Shown: positions 1 to 5,759, counted from the stretch's first letter. The stretch: 5,894 bases of DNA from an uncultured Candidatus Saccharibacteria bacterium (GCA_937902525.1 CALEKV010000188.1:1-5894); one strand, 5' to 3'. A program made the numbers and translations. The notes: generated by a model from the letters alone, not told the origin.

Positions 1-497
1 GAGTCCGTCGGCCCGCCGGCTGCGCGCCGCCAGCAACACCCCGTGGCAGACCGCAGAATACTAAACAAATTGAAACCGCCGTGTTTATAAAAATCCTTAT
101 CTTCACTGGCAATCAAAGCGTTTTTCATATCTTTTGATACATCATTCAGTTTAACAAGGTCCCGATGTTCAGCCTTGCCGGTGCTATAAAACACTTTGCC
201 GTTCACGTCTGTTAGGACTATACCGGTATTGTTACGGTTCATCAGCCGTTCCGGGTCCTTAATGTCGTTAGCGTACATGAAATAGGTCACAACGGCGATG
301 ACAATGAGTACAAATACACCAATCGCTAGCAACAAGCCAATGCGACGCGGCCAACTTAACCTCAAAAACCACGCAATCGGCGCAGGGTGACTACGAGACT
401 TTTTTGACCTACGGGCAGCGCCACTAGGGCGCGTCTGTTTAGTTCCGGCCAAATTGGCATATTGACCCATACGTGCGGGCTGCTTTGTTTTTCGCAT
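1..497 (-). CDS. Class A penicillin-binding protein (GT51 transglycosylase), N-terminal part, cut by the window edge
   Basis: Bifunctional PBPs polymerise lipid II glycan strands (GT51 domain) and crosslink them (transpeptidase domain) outside the cytoplasmic membrane. Visible here are a basic cytoplasmic tail (residues 1-52, many Arg/Lys), one membrane segment (about 53-74, GLLLAIGVFVLIVIAVV) and the start of the GT51 domain with its first motif, SEDKDFYKHGG (131-141). In that motif E132 aligns with the catalytic glutamate and H139 with the conserved histidine. The start is ATG 497 because an in-frame TAA lies two codons upstream. It follows ruvC by 25 nt. There is no Shine-Dalgarno sequence, but TATAAT stands 7 nt before the ATG. 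From about base 44 to the edge the reading degenerates: the expected GGSTITQQ motif is not read in one frame, so the last 14 codons are unreliable. The transpeptidase domain lies outside the window. Confidence 0.85.
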   Translation of the reverse strand, partial: MRKTKQPARMGQYANLAGTKQTRPSGAARRSKKSRSHPAPIAWFLRLSWPRRIGLLLAIGVFVLIVIAVVTYFMYANDIKDPERLMNRNNTGIVLTDVNGKVFYSTGKAEHRDLVKLNDVSKDMKNALIASEDKDFYKHGGFNLFSILRSATGCCWRRAAGGPTD

Positions 498-504
498 ATA
501 TTAT

Positions 505-510
505 ATTATA
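505..510 (-). promoter_or_regulatory. -10 box TATAAT of the PBP gene, predicted leaderless start
   Basis: A consensus TATAAT lies between ruvC and the PBP gene, with exactly 7 nt between its last base and the A of the ATG at 497. Transcription would therefore begin at or next to the start codon. No SD is present, and no convincing -35 hexamer is seen 16-18 nt upstream, inside the end of ruvC. A second overlapping TATAAT (500-505) would start transcription inside the coding region and is less likely to matter. Confidence 0.55.
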
Positions 511-522
511 GCGCGATTATGC

Positions 523-999
523 TCATTCACCGCGATGTAAGGCAGCGCACATGATTGCTGCCGCCAAGGCATCGGCTACATCATCTGGTTTTGGTACAGT
601 TTTCAGACCAAGCTGCAATCGAACCATTTCTTGGACCTGTTTTTTATCAGCTTTACCGTAACCAGTGATGCTTTGTTTGATTTGCAGTGGCGTGTATTCC
701 TCAATTGGCAATTTATACTTTTGACACACCAGTAGCGCCACACCTCGGGCTTCGGCTACACTCATGGCCGTGGTAACGTTGCGCGCAAAAAATAGCTTTT
801 CAATTGCCACCCTGTCTGGCTTTAGATGGCCGATAATTTCATTTAGGCTGTCAAAAATATCTTCGAGTCGTTCATTAGTTGGTGTATGAGCAGGAGTTGT
901 CACAATACCAGCGTCAACCAAAGATAGCTTACCCCTAACACTGTCAATCACCCCAAAACCCAACCGGCCAGTGCCTGGGTCAATACCTAAAAATCTCAT
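523..999 (-). CDS. ruvC: Crossover junction endodeoxyribonuclease RuvC
   Basis: RuvC is the homodimeric resolvase that cuts Holliday junctions symmetrically during recombination and repair, normally with the RuvAB branch-migration motor. The 158 residues match the usual length (about 160-175). The RNase-H-like fold signature is complete: GIDPG (5-9, D7), AIEKLFF (65-71, E67, with F70 at the place of the aromatic residue that stacks on junction DNA), and KPDDVADALA (137-146, D140 and D143). The four acidic residues that bind Mg2+ are thus all present. SITGYGKADKKQV (110-122) is the conserved basic stretch. The ATG is 10 nt after the LTD gene stop. The only SD-like bases are AGG at that stop (1013-1015), 13 nt from the ATG, so translational coupling to the upstream gene is likely. 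ruvA and ruvB are not in the window. Confidence 0.95.
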   Translation of the reverse strand: MRFLGIDPGTGRLGFGVIDSVRGKLSLVDAGIVTTPAHTPTNERLEDIFDSLNEIIGHLKPDRVAIEKLFFARNVTTAMSVAEARGVALLVCQKYKLPIEEYTPLQIKQSITGYGKADKKQVQEMVRLQLGLKTVPKPDDVADALAAAIMCAALHRGE

Positions 1000-1009
1000 A
1001 TCTATTATT

Positions 1010-2509
1010 TTACCTGGTACGTCGTAATATTCCTAAAACGCGCCGGCCAGTGCCAACAATTTCTGCCCGCCATTCCCATACACCATACCCAGCCGCTAGG
1101 ACTAGGACAGCGCCGAACGCCCACCACCCTGCCTTATCGCTCGCGGCTGCAGCAACTGGCGTCACCGGGAACCCGGCAGATGGCACACTAGCGGATGTTA
1201 CTTTACGGCACCGATTAGTGGCTGGATTACGCTCATAGCCTTCATCGCATGGCATTAATTCAGCCACGGCGCTAGCGATTGAACGGCAGCGATTGGTCGC
1301 CGGATTACGCTCCTGACCCTCCAGGCACGGTGTTAACGCCGCAGTTGTGGCAACTGCTATTTTACGACACCGATTAGTCGTTGGATTACGCTCATAACCC
1401 TCATCACAGACACTCAGAGCATTCATAGTTTCTTCAATTGTGCGACACCGCCCCGTCTCTGGGTTGCGATACTTACCCTCTGGGCATTCCGCAACGGCCA
1501 CCACTGGCTTACTGATAGTATTTTTTCCCATAGGCTCCGGCGTAATCGTCCATGACCATGCGCCATCAGATGTCAATGAGTATGCATAGCCTTGCTCGCC
1601 AGTACCAGCTGGTTCGTACTTCGCCATCGTACCCTCGTATCGTGCTAGCCCCCAAGCATCCTCAATCCATGCATAGCCGCCGCTGTTAGTTAGCGATATC
1701 CTAGCGCCACTATCAGTTTTTGTCACAGCTAAATAATCACCAGCCTTAAGCTTGCCGGCCAAAGTAAATGTGTTAGATGCCATCCGACTTGCCGAACCGC
1801 TATCCGTCCGCAGTACCAAGCCGTCAAGGTCAACGTCCACTGCGCCAGCATTGGCAAGCTTAATATAATCGCCACACAAAACGCTATCATCAAAGGGCGA
1901 ACACTCGCTGCTATATGGGTAAAACTCCACAATCTCTAGGCCGTTCAGATCATGATACGCCTTATATAATCCATCGTCATAAAAGGTGCGTGCTGGCGTA
2001 GCTAAAAACGGCTGCGTTGCCGTGCTATAACCGGTGCTAGTATATGTCCTAAAGAATGTTTGGTCGGTCTGGTCTTTTATTAGCGCTATGGCCGGTTTAT
2101 ATTTTTTTATAGCACTGCTGCTACCCGGACGCAGCTCTAACGACGTAATCGAGCTCGACTGTTTACCGAATATAAATTTGTACGTCGTGCTCGATGCCTC
2201 CGAATAAACCAAGTGCTCACCTGGCAACAGCATTCCCTCGCATGCAGTGCTTGTTACCACCTGCTGACTTGCCCCATCTTTAAGATTGATATACAGCTGC
2301 CATTCGGCCATATCTAGCGGCATGTCACCACTATTGTAGACTTCGACTGCCACAAGTCTCTGCGCCGAATCGGCCATCTGATATGCAGTAATTAGAACTG
2401 GTGGAGTCGCTAGAAATTCCGTGATGGGCGTTTCTCCTATCTGCAATGCATATGCCGGCTCACAGCTACTAATAACAACACACAGCAAAAAAAACAGTAA
2501 TTTACGCAC
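1010..2509 (-). CDS. Secreted membrane-anchored lamin-tail-domain protein with four C-x12-C repeats
   Basis: The protein has 499 residues and no assignable reaction. An N-terminal signal peptide (1-21, RKLLFFLLCVVISSC) offers two readings: a signal peptidase I site after AYA (21), or a lipobox ISSC with C16 as lipid anchor. Two beta-rich segments look like lamin tail domains (LTD): about 34-145 (AVEVYNSGDMPLDMAEWQL, LLPGEHLVYSE) and about 190-320 (LEIVEFYPYS, DYIKLANAGAVDVDLDGLVL, LKAGDYLAV). Four Cys repeats follow (342-437), then an Ala/Pro linker, a membrane helix (about 461-480, GWWAFGAVLVLAAGYGVWEW) and an Arg-rich cytoplasmic tail. C203 and C212 could form another disulfide. The start is GTG 2509, chosen for its SD GGAGG at 6 nt and because it alone gives the basic n-region. 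The gene lies after a yebC terminator, but no clear promoter was found in the gap. Known LTDs bind or are fused to nucleases and hydrolases; a surface role in DNA or polymer binding is only inferred. Confidence 0.8.
   Translation of the reverse strand: MRKLLFFLLCVVISSCEPAYALQIGETPITEFLATPPVLITAYQMADSAQRLVAVEVYNSGDMPLDMAEWQLYINLKDGASQQVVTSTACEGMLLPGEHLVYSEASSTTYKFIFGKQSSSITSLELRPGSSSAIKKYKPAIALIKDQTDQTFFRTYTSTGYSTATQPFLATPARTFYDDGLYKAYHDLNGLEIVEFYPYSSECSPFDDSVLCGDYIKLANAGAVDVDLDGLVLRTDSGSASRMASNTFTLAGKLKAGDYLAVTKTDSGARISLTNSGGYAWIEDAWGLARYEGTMAKYEPAGTGEQGYAYSLTSDGAWSWTITPEPMGKNTISKPVVAVAECPEGKYRNPETGRCRTIEETMNALSVCDEGYERNPTTNRCRKIAVATTAALTPCLEGQERNPATNRCRSIASAVAELMPCDEGYERNPATNRCRKVTSASVPSAGFPVTPVAAAASDKAGWWAFGAVLVLAAGYGVWEWRAEIVGTGRRVLGILRRTR
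1199..1486 (-). repeat. Four tandem coding repeats (C-x-E-G-x-x-R-N-P-x-T-x-R-C-R units)
   Basis: These are in-frame repeats in the LTD gene. The units start at C342 (1486-1436), C368 (1408-1358), C395 (1327-1277) and C421 (1249-1199). Each is a 17-residue core with two cysteines 12 residues apart, followed by a 9-10-residue Ala-rich linker, giving a period of 26-27 codons. Units 2-4 are close at DNA level too, while unit 1 is more diverged (E-T-G in place of A-T-N). The invariant residues are C, E, G, R, N, P, T, R, C, R. Intra-unit disulfides in an extracellular stalk are a natural reading. Confidence 0.9.
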
Positions 2510-2513
2510 ATTA

Positions 2514-2520
2514 CCCCTCC
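2514..2520 (-). promoter_or_regulatory. Shine-Dalgarno GGAGGGG that decides the LTD start
   Basis: GGAGGGG precedes the overlapping pair ATGTG. From GGAGG there are 6 nt to GTG (2509) and 4 nt to ATG (2511). The ATG frame ends after 24 codons, whereas the GTG frame gives the signal peptide and the whole 499-residue protein. GTG is therefore the start used for the main product. Confidence 0.8.
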
Positions 2521-2552
2521 GTTTAATAAATTAATATCAGCGTAACGCAACA

Positions 2553-2584
2553 AAATAACACGCGCAAACATGAGCGTGTTATTT
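2553..2584 (-). terminator. Intrinsic terminator after yebC
   Basis: A perfect 11-bp stem (AAATAACACGC / GCGTGTTATTT) with a 10-nt loop begins 15 nt after the yebC stop. On the minus strand the descending arm runs into TTATTTTGTT, an imperfect U-tract. The stem is rather AT-rich at its base, so read-through into the LTD gene is possible. Its A-tract/T-tract symmetry could also stop transcripts coming from the plus strand. Confidence 0.7.
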
Positions 2585-2599
2585 ACGTAAATTTTACAA

Positions 2600-3325
2600 C
2601 TAGTCTTCGGCTTCTACTTGAATGTCGGCGGTTGAAAACACATTCATCACTTCATCGATGCCATCCACAGCATCAAATATTTTGATTAGTTTGCGTACTA
2701 TTTCAGGGTCAGTTACCTCTGTTTTCGCATTTGGCACATATTGCAGTTCCGCATCAGCTACAGTCAAGCCAGCACCGGCAATCGCACTACGCACTTTAGC
2801 CAAGTCTTTCTGATTGGTATAGACGATCGTTTCGCCGTCTTCCTCGATGGCGTCTTCGGCGCCAGCGTCTAATACCGCCAGCAGAGCGTCCTCACCCGTC
2901 TCTTTCACTATAATCACGCCTTTACGCGTAAACTGAAATAACACGCTACCGCCGTCAGCCATGGTAGCACCATTTTTTGTTAAGGCAGTACGCACTTCTG
3001 GGTAGGTGCGATTTTTATTATCTGTTGTTACCTCTACAACAATTCCAATACCCCCTGGACCATATGCCTCATAGGTCGCTTCCTCCATGGTGGCGGCATT
3101 CTTATCAGTTGCCCTATCGATAGCACGCTGGATGTTATCCTTTGGCATATTAGCGGCGCGCGCCTTGTCAATCGCTAATGCCAAATTTGGATTCATTGCC
3201 GGGTCGCTACCGCCTTTAGCGGCAACCGCTATCATGTTACCAATTTTTGTGAATATAGCGCCGCGTTTAGCGTCAACGACGGCTTTTTGACGGTGAGTAG
3301 TCGCCCATTTACTGTGGCCTGACAT
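2600..3325 (-). CDS. yebC: YebC/TACO1 family translation-associated regulator
   Basis: This is a cytoplasmic protein of a nearly universal bacterial family (mitochondrial TACO1). Members were first described as DNA-binding transcription regulators; more recent work links the family to translation, including relief of ribosome stalling at proline-rich stretches. The length of 241 residues is typical. The family N-terminus MSGHSKWATTHRQK (1-14), followed by DAKRGAIFTK (18-27), fixes the start. The central segment EEATYEAYGPGGIGIVVEV (81-99) and GGSVLFQF (124-131) are the other family hallmarks, and the acidic C-terminus is usual. The SD GGAGGT (3331-3336) lies 5 nt from the ATG. The gene has its own promoter upstream and a terminator downstream, so it can be a single-gene unit. 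In many bacteria yebC sits directly beside ruvC; here the LTD gene lies between them. Confidence 0.95.
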   Translation of the reverse strand: MSGHSKWATTHRQKAVVDAKRGAIFTKIGNMIAVAAKGGSDPAMNPNLALAIDKARAANMPKDNIQRAIDRATDKNAATMEEATYEAYGPGGIGIVVEVTTDNKNRTYPEVRTALTKNGATMADGGSVLFQFTRKGVIIVKETGEDALLAVLDAGAEDAIEEDGETIVYTNQKDLAKVRSAIAGAGLTVADAELQYVPNAKTEVTDPEIVRKLIKIFDAVDGIDEVMNVFSTADIQVEAED

Positions 3326-3367
3326 GTAATACCTCCAGTCTTTACGGTTGATCGTGTATTACCATAT

Positions 3368-3396
3368 ATTATATCAGATTAACAGGGGTTACTCAA
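3368..3396 (-). promoter_or_regulatory. yebC promoter (extended -10)
   Basis: On the minus strand: -35 TTGAGT (3391-3396, overlapping the last ComEC codons and stop), a 17-nt spacer (3374-3390), and -10 TATAAT (3368-3373) preceded by TGA, giving the extended TGnTATAAT motif. The predicted start near 3361 gives a leader of about 36 nt containing a good SD. This is the best-formed promoter of a protein gene in the window. Confidence 0.75.
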
Positions 3397-4825
3397 CAAC
3401 ATTTACACGCCGTAGCTGATAGCTTGTACGATACTTAAGCCAAATGCAAACGGCAATAATCATCACATAGCCGAGCGCCACACCCCAGCCAGGTAGCTGC
3501 CATTTAACTTGTGCCCATGGAAAACCGGCCGTCCAATTAACCGTCCATACCATGTAATCCAAAATAATTCTAGCCGGGAACGCTAACACCCAAGCAAGCG
3601 CAGGAGCGAACATTTGACTCAAGCCAGCGATCAATGTCAGTAGCATGGCAAGGGGTACAAACGGTAATATCATAATATTACTGAATAACGCTACAATAGA
3701 AAACTGACCAAACACACCGAGCATGATTGGCAACGTTAAAATCTGAGCGGAAGCCGTTTCTAGTAGCGTACGCGACACAAACCCTGCCTTTTCTTCACCA
3801 TAAAAATATGCGCGCAGTAATGGAGCGAGTAATACTACCCCCGCAAATGCCGCGAAGCTAAGTGCCCATCCAATGTCACCCCATACATAAGGCGGATAAA
3901 TCATAGCTGTTGTGCTGGCCGCCACCGCTAGCAATGTAACCGGGTGGAATTGCCGACCATAATACCATGCCCATAAACTTAATCCCGCCACCAATCCGGC
4001 ACGCGTCATACTGGCGCTCCAGCCAGTGATAGCCATAAACCCAACTATCATCAACACACTCCACAATGCTGCTTGATATTTGCTAACCTTTTCAAACAAC
4101 CTGCGCGCCAGACGCACCAAGATCGTCAAGTTGTATCCGCTCGCTACTACTATGTGCGTTAGTCCAGCTATTTTTAGGGCTTCAGTAAAGTCACTTGGCA
4201 GCTCACTTTTTTGCCCGACCAAAAAGCCAATACCCAGGCTCGCCATTGGGTCGACAACTACTCTTCTAACCGCCCTACCCAACGCATCGCGCGCATTCAA
4301 AAAAATATCATTAGGGCGCTCTACATTTTGCGCTTTTGCGTCATACATGCTGGCCGCATAGTTGCCATTGCCCGGCAACAATCTACCGCTCACCGTAATT
4401 TTATCATTGCGGCGTAACTTAGGATTATCGCCAATGGTCACATAAATAACACCATGCCGTGTTGCATCTTGAGAGCTAACACCCGTTAACGCAACCGCTT
4501 GCTTTATACCGTTGACGACTTGCGGGTCGGCGCTAACTTTACCCGTTAAGGTGACGACTTTGCCAGTCACTCCTCCATACGAACCAAGTGCCCGCATTTC
4601 TAGGCCGCCGCGCCACAAGCCAATCATCACCGCGCCAATTACTACTAACCCAAACATCCACGCGTGCCGACGCCAAATACCAAACAAAACAGCAATACAC
4701 CCAGCAACGAGAAATACGGAACTTACAAAGCCCATATAGCGCGCTAGCGCCACCCCTAACAATAGCCCAATACACCCAACCGTCACAAACCATGTGGCGT
4801 GCGCCCTCTGTTTAAAGAAATACAT
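3389..4825 (-). CDS. comEC: ComEC/Rec2-type competence membrane channel, short form without beta-lactamase domain
   Basis: ComEC forms the inner-membrane channel that passes single-stranded DNA during natural transformation. Its 478 residues are far short of full-length forms (about 700-800). An N-terminal membrane block (about 11-72) and a soluble OB-like segment (about 87-170) are followed by the Competence domain with several membrane helices to the end. Family landmarks are GLTHIVVASGYNLTIL (221-236), SMTRAGLVAGL (272-282), WGDIGWALSFAAFAGV (315-330) and the segment from SAQILTLP (359-366) through FGQFS (372-376) to SNIMILPFVPL (382-392). In the first landmark the usual SG-x-H reads SGYN, with N232 replacing the histidine. 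The C-terminal metallo-beta-lactamase domain is absent: the protein ends after the last helix with a basic tail. The gene follows the EEP gene by 39 nt. No SD is seen, and a -10 box stands 6 nt before the ATG. Confidence 0.9.
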   Translation of the reverse strand: MYFFKQRAHATWFVTVGCIGLLLGVALARYMGFVSSVFLVAGCIAVLFGIWRRHAWMFGLVVIGAVMIGLWRGGLEMRALGSYGGVTGKVVTLTGKVSADPQVVNGIKQAVALTGVSSQDATRHGVIYVTIGDNPKLRRNDKITVSGRLLPGNGNYAASMYDAKAQNVERPNDIFLNARDALGRAVRRVVVDPMASLGIGFLVGQKSELPSDFTEALKIAGLTHIVVASGYNLTILVRLARRLFEKVSKYQAALWSVLMIVGFMAITGWSASMTRAGLVAGLSLWAWYYGRQFHPVTLLAVAASTTAMIYPPYVWGDIGWALSFAAFAGVVLLAPLLRAYFYGEEKAGFVSRTLLETASAQILTLPIMLGVFGQFSIVALFSNIMILPFVPLAMLLTLIAGLSQMFAPALAWVLAFPARIILDYMVWTVNWTAGFPWAQVKWQLPGWGVALGYVMIIAVCIWLKYRTSYQLRRVNVVE

Positions 4826-4831
4826 GCGTGT

Positions 4832-4840
4832 ATAATATCA
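4832..4840 (-). promoter_or_regulatory. Extended -10 (TGATATTAT) of comEC, predicted leaderless start
   Basis: On the minus strand TGA-TATTAT (5 of 6 to consensus, with the TG extension) is followed by ACACGC and then the ATG at 4825. The first transcribed base would be at or beside the A of the start codon. There is no SD and no recognisable -35. The site lies in the 39-nt gap behind the EEP gene. Confidence 0.55.
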
Positions 4841-4864
4841 CGCGCTGCTACTATATGCGCGCCA

Positions 4865-5635
4865 TCAGCCGTCAGTACGAAAAATACACGTTACGGGAAA
4901 GTGATCGGTTTTTACATTTGCGTCTATGCTACAACTTTGTAGTGATAAGTTTCTGAATATTACATGATCAAATCGCTTACCAGCCGGTGTCGTAGGCACT
5001 TTAAGCGGCACCTCATCCACCCGGCCTCTAAACAAAGTCGGAATAGCATCTTTTATTCTTTCGCTATCGATATTAAAGTCACCCTGTATGAGCGTTCTTT
5101 CGGATTGTGGAGCAATGTTTACTACAATATCGTCCAAAAGCCTCTGTCCCAATACAGAATCTAACTCGATACCGAGCGCTAGAAATGGCAATAGATGTAG
5201 CGTCACTACCACTAAGTCGTAGCCGTCGATATGAACAGTGCACGATGAAAATCCTTTATCATGCGTTTTAATCAACCTGCCCTGCAATACAGCTTCAATA
5301 TTGGGATTTAAAAACACACCGGATATATGATTTATGATAGGAAATCGTGAAATAATACCGTTTCCAAGTAATCTATCCTTGTCAATGAACGAATCTGATG
5401 TTACGTCAAAAAAATAATTGCCATAACCCATGTGACGAGCAATTTCTGCCACCTGGTTAGCGTGGTCGTCACCCTGCACCTCTTGCAAAGTGATTATGTC
5501 GGGCGATTCACGCTTTAGCCACTGAGCAATTTGCTCGATTGCGTCAACGGAATACGAGGCCATAAGCGTAGGGTCTTCGTTAGCTTTTAAGTGCTTTCCC
5601 CCTCCAATATTCCATGTGACTGTTTTTAATTCCAT
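4865..5635 (-). CDS. Endonuclease/exonuclease/phosphatase (EEP) family protein
   Basis: Members of this fold (DNase I, exonuclease III, synaptojanin phosphatases, sphingomyelinases) hydrolyse phosphodiester or phosphate ester bonds with Mg2+. The 256 residues are one complete domain. The active-site set is intact: TWNI (N9), LQEV (E52), TLHLLP (H147), GDFNID (D186, N188), RFDHV (D223, H224) and TDHFPV (D244, H245). There is no signal peptide or membrane segment, so a cytoplasmic location is predicted; the substrate cannot be read from the sequence. The gene stands 39 nt upstream of comEC on the same strand, which makes DNA processing one possibility. Sampled base composition (about 43% GC over 420 bases) looks lower than in the ruvC/LTD region, which may hint at separate acquisition. 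The ATG at 5635 has no SD; TATAGT lies 6 nt before it. Confidence 0.85.
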   Translation of the reverse strand: MELKTVTWNIGGGKHLKANEDPTLMASYSVDAIEQIAQWLKRESPDIITLQEVQGDDHANQVAEIARHMGYGNYFFDVTSDSFIDKDRLLGNGIISRFPIINHISGVFLNPNIEAVLQGRLIKTHDKGFSSCTVHIDGYDLVVVTLHLLPFLALGIELDSVLGQRLLDDIVVNIAPQSERTLIQGDFNIDSERIKDAIPTLFRGRVDEVPLKVPTTPAGKRFDHVIFRNLSLQSCSIDANVKTDHFPVTCIFRTDG

Positions 5636-5641
5636 GCGCTT

Positions 5642-5647
5642 ACTATA
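5642..5647 (-). promoter_or_regulatory. -10 box TATAGT of the EEP gene, predicted leaderless start
   Basis: TATAGT (5 of 6 to consensus) is separated from the ATG at 5635 by AAGCGC, the same 6-nt geometry as at comEC. No SD is present, no -35 hexamer is evident at 16-18 nt, and there is no TG extension. It lies downstream of the tRNA terminator, so the EEP gene needs a promoter here. Confidence 0.45.
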
Positions 5648-5681
5648 CTACATACGGGATTGACGCGCTAATGAGTGGAAC

Positions 5682-5718
5682 GGGTGTCATGGCAACGAGC
5701 CTATTAATAATCACTCCA
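5682..5718 (+). pseudogene. Decayed inverted copy of the tRNA-Lys 3' half
   Basis: Read on the plus strand this stretch begins with GGGTGTCATGG, identical over 11 nt to the variable loop and T-arm start of the tRNA-Lys gene (5779-5789, opposite strand). It continues with GAGCC where the tRNA has AAGCC and ends in CTCCA, the tRNA 3' end. The 21 nt of 5682-5702 match 5769-5789 at 16 positions without gaps. The acceptor part between is lost (AT-rich, 2 nt longer than in the tRNA). The TTC of the T-loop has become AAC, so it cannot be a working tRNA. It joins the same trailer/terminator palindrome as the real gene. Confidence 0.5.
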
Positions 5719-5759
5719 AGTAAAACGACCTACCCTAGGGTAGGTCGTTTTACTTGGAG
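5714..5759. terminator. 46-bp perfect palindrome acting as bidirectional terminator of tRNA-Lys
   Basis: Every one of the 23 base pairs is complementary about the centre TA (5736/5737). The core stem CGACCTACCC/GGGTAGGTCG is flanked by AAAA on the left and TTTT on the right, so on either strand it reads as a GC-rich hairpin followed by a U-tract. On the minus strand it ends the tRNA-Lys transcript. The outer 5 positions on the right side are tRNA sequence: CCA, the discriminator and C72. Confidence 0.8.

Noticed and set aside
1050..1238. Plus-strand open frame opposite the LTD repeats and C-terminus.
   Set aside because: Its composition (A, T, H, R, P) is what the reverse reading of the repeat region gives; it has no start signals.
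1199..1486. Regularly spaced repeats considered as a CRISPR-like array.
   Set aside because: The repeats are in frame, diverged at synonymous positions and encode a clear Cys-repeat protein.
2523..2559. Candidate LTD promoter (TTGCGT with TATTAA).
   Set aside because: The -10 would place the transcription start inside the SD, and the alternative TATTAA at 2531-2536 has no acceptable -35 at proper spacing.
4080..4361. Plus-strand open frame of 93 codons inside comEC, and similar ones at 4211-4417, 4512-4739 and 4588-4815.
   Set aside because: They are antisense shadows of a well-supported membrane protein, without SD or recognisable protein features.
4831..4836. TATAAT on the plus strand upstream of comEC, hinting at a divergent antisense transcript into EEP.
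   Set aside because: The hexamer arises because the minus-strand -10 region is nearly self-complementary; no -35 or product is seen.
5682..5759. Attachment-site duplication (attL/attR) of an integrated element at tRNA-Lys.
   Set aside because: att duplications are direct repeats at the ends of an element; this copy is inverted and about 100 bp away, and no integrase is present.
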